A DNA stretch of 64,000 bases, from assembly GCA_023052935.1 (NCBI GenBank), contig CM041292.1:174690400-174754399 (forward strand), written 5' to 3'. Shown in pieces: positions 45,171 to 57,542 of this stretch (its first letter is position 1; each line of letters starts with the position of its first letter). A program made the translations under genes and the position numbers. A model generated the notes under the pieces. The model saw nothing but the letters and a program-made list of their open reading frames with translations. It was not told the DNA's origin and ran no database searches. This DNA is from Piezodorus guildinii. Lineage: Eukaryota > Arthropoda > Insecta > Hemiptera > Pentatomidae.

Positions 45171-45925
45171 TGTATGCTTATGTTTTGAATGGTCATCGTT
45201 GTGATGATGCAGTTGCCAAGATGACTGAATTTAAGATCTTCTCAAGATTTGGTTTAATCATTGGGGTTAAATAGTTAGGAACAATTTAACAACACAACAT
45301 GCTCCAAGAAAACAAAATATTATCCAGTAGGATATGTTTAGTTTCTTTGTGGACATATTGGCTGTGACGTTTTATCGTAGTTTCCAATATTCTGCATCAG
45401 ATGATTCTCGGAAGCTAGGAGGAAGTAAATGAACAACTATATTAACCTCGTTCCATCTATACAGGCAATCAGGAAGGTACTGTCGATTGAAGTCCGCAAA
45501 CCCAACAGACTTCCTCCCACCAATCAACTAAGTTGTTTCGAAGTATGGAAGCTCCATCCACGCTGCAAGGATATCCTTCGATATTAACAGTAATATTATT
45601 ATTTACTGTTGAAATTACTGAGAAATAGGCATTTAGACGTTAAGATTCCATTTATACTAAATGTACAAAATACATAGAAAGTAAACCTTAAACAAAAAAA
45701 AAATATTGGCGAGACATAGATTTGCCGCGGCTTTGAAACGAGGTTTATAGAGGTTGTCCAACAAGCTTGTGCCAATCCTTACAAACATTAATTTAGGTCT
45801 AGATAGAAGTACTCTTGGCTACGTTTGGCCATCCCAATTAACGATTCTGCTCTGTTTAGTTGAAAAAGTTATATACTTATGGTTTTAAAATTAAACATAC
45901 CCTTTGATTTTTCTTGATTAAATTA

Positions 45926-45930
<5 letters not shown>

Positions 45931-45986
<56 letters not shown>

Positions 45987-46303
45987 ACCTGTACCACTAC
46001 AATCAATGAAGAGTTTTGGGCTCAGTATATGTAAATAATCGTACTGTTTCTACACCAACGGCCGTGCAATGAGGTGATTCGTCCGATATCACGCTCGGTC
46101 ACCAGGTTTTTCCCCATATTTGGGTACCCACTTGATTGACGCTAGGTGTGTCCCAGGAGGGTCTCCATAACCCAGGATCGCCGCCCGGCCGAAATACAGA
46201 ATAAATAATATTCCGCCACAGCCAGGATTCGAACTCAGGACCCGGAGTAGTTGTCTACCCCACAGTATATAAGCGCTCTACCCACTAGACCACGCCACTT
46301 CCT
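45931..46303 (-). mobile_element. Complete tRNA-derived SINE with poly-T tail
   Basis: Flanked by a perfect 13 bp target duplication TTAAATTAGGTTA (45918-45930 and 46304-46316). On the minus strand the element starts GGAAGTGGCGTGGTCTAGTG GGTAGAGCGC (A box), and about 50 nt later has GAGTTCGAATCCTGG (B box). A body of about 260 bp follows, GC-rich at first (GGCCGGGCGGCGATCC). It ends GTAGTGGTACAGGTAG followed by about 54 T (45931-45984 on the plus strand are A). The head is clearly tRNA-like, with an extended variable part. Body and tail do not match the LINE tails in the window. Confidence 0.85.
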
Positions 46304-46489
46304 TTAAATTAGGTTAGTTAGTAGGAGAATAATTGTTCAGGTGTCAGTCACTGATAATAAATTTGCAATTGATTTTAAAAATATATATATTTATATTTAT
46401 ATACAAAATATATCCCAATCTTAATTCCTAAACAGTTTTCTTGGAGGAATCTCGATTTTTCAAATGCAGAAACAGTAAATCCATTTCTT

Positions 46490-47335
46490 GACTGATTATC
46501 CCAAAATTTGGAACCGATTTGCTCTTTCCATTCCTTAGATGAGATGGTGGAATGCCTCTCATCTAACCTTCTTTCATTTTTAAACAAACTTACTCCCCTC
46601 AAAACCTTCCAAAGTTTCCTAACTCCCTGGATCAATAGATTAATCGCATCCGTTCTGAAATCCCGTACAAGTGACTATGGTCTAGACATAATGCCAGTAA
46701 AAATGATAAGCCTCCCATTCATCCTTTCTGCCCTTCTTTACATTTATAACTCCTCCTTTCAAAATTCCATATTCCCTTCCGCTTGGAAAAAGGTCATTGT
46801 GCGCCCATTAAGGTACCTTCTCCCCTTCCTCAGCCTCTGATTTTAGACAAATTTTCATCCTCTCAAATTTATCAAAGCTCTGTGAAAGAGTATTCGATTC
46901 TCAGATCACTTCCTTCCTAGAGGAAAATGCAGCCCTTAATCCTTACTAATAAGGTTTCCTTTCCGGTTATTCCTCGCACTCGGCTTTACTTAAAGTCACC
47001 CAATACCTTTATTCCTCCATAGATGAACAGAAAATTACAATCCTTATTCTCTTTAATTTTTCCAAAGCCTTTGATTGTGTCTATCACTCCATCCTCTTAT
47101 CCAAACTAAAAGATCTTTCCCTCCCAAATATTGCCTTATACGGATTTCACTCCTTCTTGTCGCTCCGTCTCCAAACAGTCATTCCAAACAAACCTGCCTA
47201 ATCACTGCATTATCTCTCTCGAGGTGTTCCCCAAGGATCATCCCTCTCTCCAACCTTATTTTCAATCTTCATAAAAGACCTGCAAATTTATCTGTCTTTC
47301 CGTCCTTCTGAAATACTCGAGGTTTTCACAACAAA
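46490..47335 (+). pseudogene. LINE reverse transcriptase relic, ~280 codons
   Basis: Frame-shifting reading gives LDIMPVKMI, FPSAWKKVIVRPL, FLSKLCERVFDSQITSFLEE, SGYSSHSALLKVTQYL, ILFNFSKAFDCVYHSILLSK (RT box with catalytic D replaced: NFSKAFD where F-D---AFD is usual) and RGVPQGSSLSPTLFSIF. These are RT motifs 0 to 4 of a Jockey/CR1-like LINE. It stops before the xxDD box. At least four frameshifts or stops. Codon use is C/T-rich. Likely the upstream part of the SFHGKL family, but located downstream of its tail, so not one copy. Confidence 0.8.
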
Positions 47336-47339
47336 AAAT

Positions 47340-50300
47340 ATTTTTCTTTTCATGCATGTATTTATAGAAAGTTTTATATGAAAGAGGATTGCTTAGTTTT
47401 AGTGCTGATCTCAGGGTTCCAGGTTGGATCCCGGCTGAGGCAGAATAATTATTCACCTCCGTTTCATCAGATATGATTCGACACTCGGGCGGCTCATTCA
47501 GCTTCCTTAAAGTGGTTACCCTAAATTATGGAATCTTTTTTTATTTTCTCCAATGTTATTATTTATTTCTAAGTAAAATAAGTAACTATTTTGACAAATT
47601 TTAATTCATTAGTTTTATATATTTTAATTTAATGTTTTAAAAATTTAACTAACAAACCTCATTTTTTTTTTACAGGTAAATAGATCCATTACTTAAGAAA
47701 AAGGATATCAACCTAATCGTAAGTCCTAGTATTATGTTTCCTTACTATTAAATCGACTCTACATTTTTTGCTTAAATTAAATTTTAGAGCAGTGTTAGGG
47801 TATTATGCTACTAATCGTAACGGATTCGACACGGTTGTGGCAGAAATATCTCCGACCCCGTGTCGAGCTGGTTTATTATTGTTAAGCTACCGTCTATTGA
47901 AAACATACATTTTCAATCATCTTCTATGAAAAAAACAAAATAAAAATAAGTAATGAACAACTTCAGGACGAATACAAATTAAAATTAGAATCAAAACTTA
48001 AAGACTAATTTCACTAAATTTCAAAACAAACAAATTTTATTGAAAAACATAGTAAATAGGTTAAGAAAAAATATCACAATAAAAACAATTATTTAAAAAA
48101 AAATAATTTTTTTTTCTTCTCAGACTTTATAATAATTTTTTAAAAAACTGGTTTTAATCCTTAAATATTAACTTAAAAAAAAAAAAAAAAATGTGTCTGA
48201 AAAGAGTCTATGACGGTAGCAGCGAACGAAAAAACAATTTAAGGTTACCTCGTCAATAATACCAACTGTAACAATGGTATTCAGTCAATAGTCGGGTCGA
48301 GAAAAAAGTCGATACCTCCAAGCATCGATTGTGCGCCGACCCAGCGTTTTCAAATGATAAATCTATAGATCGCCTTGATATCGATGAAGCAAGTTGGCGA
48401 GATGGCAATGGGGTTGTAATACCCCAAACGAAGTTCAATTGGCGACTAATTTTATGCCAGATTCCATGAGTTGATCCGCACAAGATAAGAAAGACTTCCA
48501 ACTCATTAAGATTAAACCAGTTAACAAACCTGAATTTTGTGTTCAATACTTGGTTTTTTGCTGTTTACAATAAAATATTACTTTAGTATTACCAAGTTAG
48601 AAACAACATTTTATAATTAAAAAGTGTTTCTATTATTTTAATTAAACTAAATAATGTTAAAAGGTTTAATATTATGAACTTACAGAAAAAAACACAAACA
48701 AATCCTGAAAATTAAACTTTGGCGTCAACATCGACTATCTGTAAAGAGAAAGCCATTATGCATCCCGCCTTTCTTTGAAGATTCTTAATTTGCATTTCCT
48801 ATTCCATCTAAATTATGGATTCCAGATAAATGGAATGATGAAAAAATGATTACCATAAGTTTTAGTCGAAATTTTAACAACTTATACTTAAATCTTGTTT
48901 GTTATCATATCGCAGTTTTATCTCTCAGCCTTTTATGATTTCAGCCAGTTTGAAAGTCGTTTATTTTTTGAAATATATAGAGAACATGGAAAGCACCGCC
49001 TGGTGTAGCCGCTGACGGTCATTTACTCTCGTTCATATTTCTTACATTATTCATCCATATATAATAAATTAGATGCTTACCAAGCTTCAAAACATTTCCG
49101 GTCTTTCTTCATTTAATATTACGATTGTTGACAAATGTTCTGTTTCTGGACTAATGACAAATAACCTTGGAAAATCCACAAAATCGCCTTGTTCTGTAAC
49201 ACATCTAGACTGCTTACAAATTTATATAAAATAATTAAGAAAAGACTGTCAAACATGGTATGTGAGTTATTGGCTAGGTGATAACAGTCGAGTAATCTTT
49301 CGATTTAATGAGCTAAACCTCTCCATGGATCGAGTCGCTAAGCTGAGATGGTCCGTCTTAAAGAAAAAAAAATCTTATATCCTAATCACTTGAGGTAGCG
49401 TAAGAGTTCCAAGTTATATTTAGTTCGAACTCGAAAGTGATTGGAAGTTATTTCTAATCCGCCCTTAAATAGCTGTTGATAATTGCTAGAAGGAAATCAC
49501 TGCTAAAAAAGAGGAATGTTTCGCCAATTAGATACCTATAAATAATCTTCACAGTTTTTTTTTGGAAACCGATTTTGGTAGTATTTATTTTGTGAATTTG
49601 TTTCTTTTATTCTACTTATCATCAAACCTTTTTCGGTCTATATACTATAATGTTTACAATAATTGACAATTGTTCTGGGCCCTGTACTTGTGAATTGCAT
49701 CAGCAACTCCTAAAATTCATCTTATACATGACTATTAGACTATTATCCCTCTTTTATATTTATTATAATTCTTTGGCTAATCTAAAGAAAAAATGTTTCT
49801 AATGTAACATATGTTTTCATTTTTCAATAAGAATCCTTGATAATCTATCAATATAAAATATAACATAAAAATAACCTTAAAATTTAAGGACTTAAAATCT
49901 AAGTATGGAATAAATTAAATCAGTCTTTACGGTGTACCATACCTTTTCCACAGCTTTTCTCCGAAACCATTGCATATTTTTTTCCTAAGCTGTTCGCTTT
50001 CAAATCGCGGCTGACTAAATATCTTTTATATCCATCATAACTTATTGCTTAACCTAGTTTATTCATGTTCTAAGAATCCTACGGGCTACGACGACTAACA
50101 TATTGCTTTTGCCACCAAGTTACATTGTATTTGTCTCTTAGATGATACACTTCATGTTCGATAAGTGCTAGCAATTAAGCAAATTAATATTATATATCTG
50201 CTACTTACGATAGAAAATTAAGGTAAGTAATTTATTTATATATTTAATAAATACATAAATTTTCTTAAACTTAGCTAAAAATACTCGTAATCTTCATTTT

Positions 50301-51027
50301 TTATATTGATGGCAAAAAGCATATCACCGACCTTAACCTTAAAAGAAATTTTAGAAAGAAATATACGAACAACATCTTGCAAATATTTTGAGTCAATGAA
50401 AGTAATTTCGTTATAAACAACATTAAAATATGTTCATGTAAATTCTGTTTGGGGCAATTTTGCCAGTGTGAAACGAATATTTGTACTATATGTGTTTATA
50501 AGACTTTAGTAATTTTTTTAATTCTCATAGATATATAATATTTTAGTTTACTAAAGAACAGTTATATAATCACAAATTAATTTAAAATTTGAATTTATCT
50601 TTAAGAATCAAAACATACTTACGTTTTTCTACAGTAAATCAAGTGTAGACATCAGAAAAATCAAAATTGAGCGTTGACAGTTTTAAAGCCATTTTATGTG
50701 TCAGATATAATTTGACAAATTCTTGTCAAGATATTTACAATATTTTAAAAAATTACAACAATCTAGTGAAAAAAATTCACTCAAACAAAAGATATGTCAA
50801 GGAATAAAATGTTATACATTTTTTTATATTAACAAATTGTACTTATGTTAAAAATAAAAAAATATTAAGATACTATTTTTATTCTGTATGAAAATATTTG
50901 CTCATACCCCCCTCCCTCCTTCACAGTTGTTCCGCTTTGCCCATCTTAAAATCTGGTCACCTTACCCTAAATGACGGTACAGCCATATCAAAATCCGTCC
51001 AGTGGCTTAGAAGGACTTAGTGGAAAC

Positions 51028-51030
<3 letters not shown>
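47340..51030. other. Unassigned AT-rich sequence
   Basis: An open frame of 97 codons on the minus strand (48253-48546) has balanced composition but no recognised motif. A possible SINE remnant with a weak B box (GGTTGGATCCC) lies at 47425. Otherwise nothing. Confidence 0.45.

Positions 51031-51031
<1 letters not shown>

Positions 51032-51076
<45 letters not shown>
51032..51076. repeat. (TA)n microsatellite
   Basis: Preceded by CAGTGGCTTAGAAGGACTTA GTGGAAACC, a block also found before the TA tract at 5412 and near 4660. The TA tract may be the tail of a dispersed retroelement. Confidence 0.85.
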
Positions 51077-51079
<3 letters not shown>

Positions 51080-53385
51080 ATACATACAAAGTTCTTTTCT
51101 TATCAAAAAAAATATTCATATATATTAAAACCCAATAAATTATCGACTCCGACCAAAAAGTTTAATAGGTCTTTTCTCATTTTTTCAATTCACTAATAAA
51201 TATCGTTAATTTTGTATACTTAACCATCATTATGGATGGAAATGTTGTCAATTAGTTATCTATTGTAAGGAGCTAATTACTGATCATAAAGGAGAAGGGT
51301 ATTAATCCTCGGCGACTAATTCATCTTCTTGTGTTTTTAAAGAGTTTGATGATCCCTCTCTTCGGGGTGAGTGAACCACGAGTTGAAAGAATGAGGAGGA
51401 GCTGATAAAAATGTTGGCGAAAATAAAAGAGGTCCTGGAAGTCCTTGAATTGGCCGTGACTGATGGTCCCCTATTTGGAAATGAGTTCTCGGGGGGAGGG
51501 GGTCTTTTGAAAAATGGGTCTCGCCATTTTCAGATTTTTTTTTTTTTGCAATAATGCTATAACCCAAGACATATTGGTCTCACGGTAACTCTTTAGAATA
51601 ATTATTCGTCCATCACACGGAAATCGCGGATGTAATTTATACTCACCAATACATTTTAGGGATGAATTATTCTTATGAATGCGTTGGTTCGTGCTATCCT
51701 TTTATCTGCTTAGTATGTACAAGCTTCTCTTAATTCGTATTTATTTTCATTTAATAAGTATATTTTACAACTATGAACTTTTATAATTCTTTTTCACTCA
51801 TAAATCTTTAAAAGAGACTCCCATAAAGGCAAATCACTAACCAGATTACCGATAAGTATATTGTTTATTAAAATATCCGATTAATAATGTAAAATTACAA
51901 GATATTCAGTGTCAAAAGTATTCGGAAATCGTAACATGCTGTTGATTAATGGTTTTAAATATTCATATTCTTACTAATCTTCGACATAATTTTATGTTCT
52001 AAACAATTCTTTTCCCTCATGTAACATATGCCTATCCTTGGAATGACTTTTTTTTTAATAATAAGTCCCTAAAAGAAAAGCGCAACGATCGAACTACGGC
52101 TTCGAATAATTTAGAAAAGAGATATGGATGAAATTTTGAAAAAAATTAATGATGACATGTGGATGACTATGTATAGTGTAGATAATTATAATAATAAAAC
52201 ATAAAAGCAAAAATGTGAGCGTACAGAAAGTATTAAACGTTAAAACTGAAAGACTGATTATTCATCAAATAAGAAAACAATACCTTTAATAAGTAAACCT
52301 TATCTTATTTCTGAATTTTTCAGAACTTCTGGATATACAATAAGGGTTCAACTGCTTACCCCGCTCTAACAAAATATGACGAGAAGAAAAATATGGTTAG
52401 AAGAAGTACGGAAAACGTCTTTCAGCAGGCAAGGCAATAATGAGAATAGGCTGAATGTATGTAACATGTTTTTAAAGAGAAGATTGATTAATTAAAATGT
52501 TTACGTATGACTCCCATACTAAAATACATGGTTCTTATGAAAAAATTATGATTTGGAGGAAACCAAATAAAGAATTTAGTATGCCATAGTAAAAACCTTG
52601 AGCGGTCAGTGATAATAGTTAGGTGCGTTTTACTTTAAAAAAGTTTAATAACATTGGAATTATGGGCAGAATTATTGATAAGTTTGTTTATTTTTTTAAG
52701 TATAAAATGCCAGAATTAAAAGTAAAAGAAAAATTACGGATCAATAAATGTTTAACATGCGCGCGACCATGACTGTGGACATATACGTTATCTGTTTAGA
52801 TTTAGTTAACTGCAAAATTTTCAAAAAGTTCTCGAAATCTCTCTTCCATTATTTCTTTCAAATTTAATTAACCATTTGTGGGCCCTACTATGAAAAAAAA
52901 AAAATCAGGAAAATGCTATATTAAAAATAAAAATGGCCTCAAGAAACAATAAGTGCTTAAGTGATATAATATTTCACTTCAAACAATTAATTAATTAGTA
53001 AAATCACTTCCTAGTAGGCTAAAATGTATAATTACACAAAAGTTTTTACCAACTGTATGTTTATTTATGATCACTGCATTAATATAATTAGGAAACCACG
53101 TAATTCCGGATACTTTTGACACTATTGACATACACTATTTTTAATTTCTTCTCAAATGAACGTTCATCATAAAATGATTATTGGCGTAATTTTTGTTTCA
53201 GCTATTGTGTACCTTCCTTCTAACATTATAAAGTGCTTAACAACTCCTTAAAAGCATAAAAAAAAGTTAAAAGCAAGTAAATTACGGAAATGGTAGTGAA
53301 TTCCGAATACTTGTGACACTCACTGTACTTTTTCATCAGTCTGATAATCCTTGTTTTTTATTTCTTTAACTATTTTTACTTTCAC
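51080..53385. other. Unassigned AT-rich sequence
   Basis: Nothing recognised. Confidence 0.5.
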
Positions 53386-53387
53386 TT

Positions 53388-54030
53388 ACATATGTACGAA
53401 ATACTAGCAAAACCACTTCGATCGTTAAAATTTTCTAATTCGAGTTTTCACGGAAAATATACGTTTTATAGTCCCTCTCCAAATGACCAAAACCTGCAGA
53501 AAGATCTGTTTATGTTAAGTATCTTGTCTGTCTAAAAACGATAAGGTGTATAAAACTGAAATTTCATATTTCAAACAGCAACTGTTTCTACGAAATTAGA
53601 CAACCAGAATAGCCAGGGATTTTCACAAAACTGGCTCTACCGATTTTGATTAAACTCGCTATATTGATCTAAAATTTAATGCGTTTTAATATAATGTAGG
53701 TTTCATTCTGATTGAAATAGTCCAAAAGGACTTTTTTAATACCGATACCTTAAATTTTCTTTCTATAAAGTTCCTTGACTTTTTAGATTCGAAAAAAAAA
53801 CTACTATATCATCTTGTTAGCATTGATAAAAAACGGGCAAATATATTACTTGAACTAATTTGATGATCAACTAAAAGAGAAAAGGGTTTATATATTTTGT
53901 ATGTAATTTTTCTGAACATAACAGCAGTTATACAGATGTATAGTTTACCTTTGAAAAGCTTTAGATTAAAAAAAAAAAAAATTGTTATCTTATACTTAAT
54001 GTTATATAAGGTTTGAGAGTTATAAATATC
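53388..54030 (-). repeat. Family A repeat, inverted copy
   Basis: Starts ACTTTCACTTACATATG, continues TTTTGATTAAACTCGCTATATTGAT and ends in GCTTTAGATT plus an A-run. Same strand and order as 11135-11765. Confidence 0.7.
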
Positions 54031-54109
54031 ACAAACAACTAAGAGATTGTTTTAGATAATAATATTATAGATATCGGATATGGGGGGATATCGGCGATAA
54101 ATCTGATTA

Positions 54110-54228
54110 GCCAATATTGCGTGTTGCTTAGCAACCAAATGGTCCAGTAACTTAAAATAACTAAGAGTTCGCGTCTCGGTGCCAGGGAGCTTCTAACGAC
54201 TCTACCTTAGAATTTAATCCCTGTATAT

Positions 54229-54262
<34 letters not shown>
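54110..54262 (+). mobile_element. Possible SINE with poly-A tail
   Basis: GCTTAGCAACCAAATGG (weak A box), AGAGTTCGCGTCTCGG (B-box-like) and a 29 nt A-run (54233-54261). The block ACGTCTCGGTGCC recurs at 57665. The A box is poor, so the call is tentative. Confidence 0.35.
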
Positions 54263-54264
<2 letters not shown>

Positions 54265-54762
54265 ATGCCTTGAAGATGTTCATTTATGCTTAGCTTGAAT
54301 TAATTTTATTATTATATTTTTTTAATTTTATATACAATTATTTTATAATTTTAATTTACTTTTGTTTTTTAAAATATTTAAAGGGGCTTACGAGCTAATA
54401 TACAATTTACTAGATTGCATTATCCAAAATTGGATAATGATATATAATTCTCACGGCATACCTGTTTCATGCCCCACTTTCATAATAACGAACTCCCGAA
54501 AACTCTCTGCGAATTTAGTTTAATATTTCTGAAACTATCATGGTCAAATTATTTTGAGAAAAGTGTTTTCTTAATATGAACTAAACTTGCTGTGAACTAT
54601 GTTATTCTGCTGATTTTTCCAACGATCTTTAACTTCAATTTTAAAACGATTCTGGCCCTTCGCCATTTGGAATTCTGAACAAATTTTAGAACTGTCGGTA
54701 GTCAAACCTAGAGTTCAGCAATATGTAATTGAATGTTTATTTGTATGTATATTTATTTAGAG

Positions 54763-54860
54763 AGTCTGTAGGTATGTGGCTAGCCCGCTAGCCTACCACA
54801 CCATAGCTTACGAGTTCTAATTGCATACCAGAGAGAGGACATTTCAAGCATGTTATTAAA
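54763..54860 (+). mobile_element. Possible tRNA-like SINE head
   Basis: GTATGTGGCTAGCCCGCTAG resembles an A box and ACGAGTTCTAATTGC a degraded B box at tRNA-like spacing. Confidence 0.35.
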
Positions 54861-54869
54861 AGTTCACTC

Positions 54870-55620
54870 ACAACCTCCGGTTATGATAGACTCGTCAGCC
54901 AAATGGTGGCCACTCATAAAAATAGGCGTAGGGAGTGATAACCCTAAACTATAAAATCAACAACTACAATTTTTATTGTTTATTAAGTAGTATTACAATC
55001 TGTCCCAATTTTGACATCAATAATAGTGATGAAAGATAACATTTATACAATATCTACGCAGCAATAAAATAAAACTGTAAAATAGCCTTGAGAATCGCAG
55101 TATGGAATCTCAGGAAACCATACCGCGTGGCTAAAGGTATCTGAGGGTGCGTGCAGTATAAAAAAAACAGAAAGAAAATAAATATTAATAATATAAATAT
55201 CTGGAAAACAAGCCTTTGATTGTAAGAATAAAAATATTATACATACTTATATATTATGAAAATATAAAATCAGAATAATTTAATCTGCCGATTCGACCAG
55301 ACCCTTTGCCAATATGTTGATATTGAATAATCAGGATGTCGTTAGACTTGAAATATTTAATTGGATTGATAAATCATGTAATTAAAACCTGGAAAAATAG
55401 TTGTTTTTTAATGGGCACGTGCCCTCTATATGATGTGGATTTCACCCCATTTACGGCTTGGACAATCTTTAACTCAAAAACCTTCATTAAATTCATTGAA
55501 TTATTTAAAATTTGAGATAAGATTTGAAACCTACAGGCTGATTAGCGTATCTCCTTTTCGGAGTATACCCTTCAAAATAATAAATATTATTCGTTGCCGT
55601 TTTAAAAATCATTTAACTAT
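54870..55620. other. Unassigned sequence
   Basis: Nothing recognised. Confidence 0.5.
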
Positions 55621-55624
55621 ATTA

Positions 55625-56534
55625 TTGGGTTGATGCAAAATTAATGCAGGTTTTTAGTAGGTATTGTAAATACGCCATATCTTTACTTTAACCATATATA
55701 TTTAATCAAAATAATTTCCATCTGAATCAATGCACTTTTGCCAACGTTCAACAAGCTTTCTTATTCCACCAGAAAAAAAATCCGAATCCCTGGACTCAAT
55801 GAAATCACGAAAAGAATTTTCAATGTCGTCCTGGTTTTGAAAATTTTTCTCCCTCAAAAAGTTGTCCAGATGCCTGAAAAAGTGGAAGTCTGTAGGAGAG
55901 AGGTCAGGTGAATAAGGCGGATGTTGGAGAACTTCGTAGCCCAACTCATGGAGCAGATTTCAAAGCGGCGATTTTTTTGGTGGTCGTTTAATTGGTGTGG
56001 CACCCACTTGGCCAACTTTTTTACCTTACCAATTGCTTCCAAGTGGCGTACAACTGTGGATTGGCTCACACCGAGTTCCGCCGCCATTTCTCGTGTGGTT
56101 TTGGTTGGGTCTTGTTCCACTTTTGACCTCAGCTGGTCGTTGTCCAGAGCAAGATGACGGCCCCGACATTCCTTGTCTTCGAGGTCGAAATCTCCTCTGC
56201 GAAACTTCTGGAACCAACGCTGCACCGTGCACTCATTAATAGCCCCCTGACCCCACACTCCATTAATATTACGAGCCGTTTGCGCAGCGCTGCGCCCTAA
56301 TTTAAATTCGTAAAAATAAATTTGACGAAAATCGCACTTTGACATTTTCGATTCAAGACCTTTGAACACACTGAACAAAACGATTTTACTAAACAAATTC
56401 ATGGTGAAAGAGAGGGTATTAGATAAGGTTTGTTTTGGTATAATAATGATCAATATTAGGATTAGCTTTGTTTACACAATTGGAATTAAGATATTGCAAT
56501 AGAGGAAACCTGCATTAATTTCGCATCAGCCCAA
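55625..56534 (-). mobile_element. mariner element, copy A (internally deleted, 910 bp)
   Basis: Terminal inverted repeats TTGGGTTGATGCAAAATTAA (55625) and TTGGGCTGATGCGAAATTAA (minus, from 56534), about 30 bp with two mismatches in the shown part. Flanked by TA on both sides (55623-55624 and 56535-56536). Termini and protein resemble cecropia-type mariners (Hsmar1 group). About 0.4 kb shorter than a usual 1.3 kb mariner. Confidence 0.95.
55702..56345 (-). pseudogene. mariner transposase, catalytic core deleted (copy A)
   Basis: Cut-and-paste DDD transposase. The start is taken as ATG 56345 (MSKCDFRQIYFYEF, the usual mariner N-terminus); an upstream in-frame ATG at 56402 is less likely. Both helix-turn-helix motifs of the DNA-binding domain are intact, with the linker and WVPHQLNDHQKNRR. 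After RRFEICS the frame is lost at about 55950. The sequence resumes in another frame with YSPDLSPTDFHFF, which holds the third catalytic D, and runs to the true C-terminus (stop 55702). The first two catalytic aspartates are deleted. The junction sits at a short CTGC-like microhomology. The truncated product could still bind its ends. Confidence 0.93.
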
Positions 56535-56539
56535 TAAGT

Positions 56540-57540
56540 GGGCTGTCGTCATCACAGGTTAATATACAAAGGAGATTAAATATTAGCAATGGTTTCGTGA
56601 ACTGGTAATTTGTATAACTCTATTTGCGTTGGCATTACCTTCATCTTCTATATAAAAAGGTAATCTAAGGGTTATTTGAATTAAAAAGATAATACAAAGG
56701 TTAAATACTATTCATATTAATACAAAGAAAAAAAAAATTTCAATGTAGATCATTACATATAGATTGTTTTTTAATTATAAAATGGGTACACTCAATTATG
56801 TACTGTGGGGAAAAACTATCGCCACAGAGTCGTGTGGTTTAATCTTCAAATTAAATAGTTTGCCGACTATTCCGAGAATATTGTTAGAGCTATATGAATT
56901 ACCAAACCTTTTTCAATCAAGTTCTTTTGTGATTCAACGTGAAGGATAGTTTTTATATCATGTTAGATAATTTACATCCCATGACAGTTTTCTAATAAGT
57001 TGTTTGCTTTAAAAACGTTTAGTTTATACACATACTTATTAATAGAAAAAAAAGGATTTTTTTTTTCAATTTATTTTCAAAATGATAAATTACGTATAGC
57101 GCTTTATTTTATAGACAACCATAGAATACTCAGTTTAGAAAGGTCTGTTACTTTTTTTTTTTTTGTTTATTTATTTGTTTATGTCTAGGTTTGATTCTCA
57201 CTGAGGTTATTTAATATATATTTTACAGAGATCCCCAAAAAAATCTTGACGTTCTTATTCTGTTTAGTATATAGATGGCTTTAGCAAAATGACTATAGCA
57301 CATTCTTGCTGTACTTGGCCCCTTAGCCATAAAACATTGCTAATAAATTACTTGATAAACGAATTAATTATTTTTTTATTAGCCCATTAGATAATTTTTC
57401 TAAAATTGTAATGGAACCTCTAAAATACTTAACTTGACAGTCTTGAATTTGCAATATATGTTATTTTTTCTATCTATATTTCATACATGAAAAAGGTAAA
57501 TAATGAAAATGAGTATCAATGGCTCACCATAGGGAAATTC
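56540..57540. other. Unassigned AT-rich sequence
   Basis: Nothing recognised. Confidence 0.5.
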
Positions 57541-57542
57541 AG

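Noticed and set aside
46200..46303. Functional tRNA gene on the minus strand
   Set aside because: Strong A and B boxes, but an extra-long middle, a ~260 bp body, tail and target duplication identify a SINE.
48253..48546. Minus-strand open frame of 97 codons with balanced composition
   Set aside because: Could be an old element or exon, but no motif and no neighbours to support it.
55921..56239. Plus-strand and alternate-frame open reading frames over mariner copy A
   Set aside because: Antisense shadows of the transposase frame; the same holds for 60348-60668.
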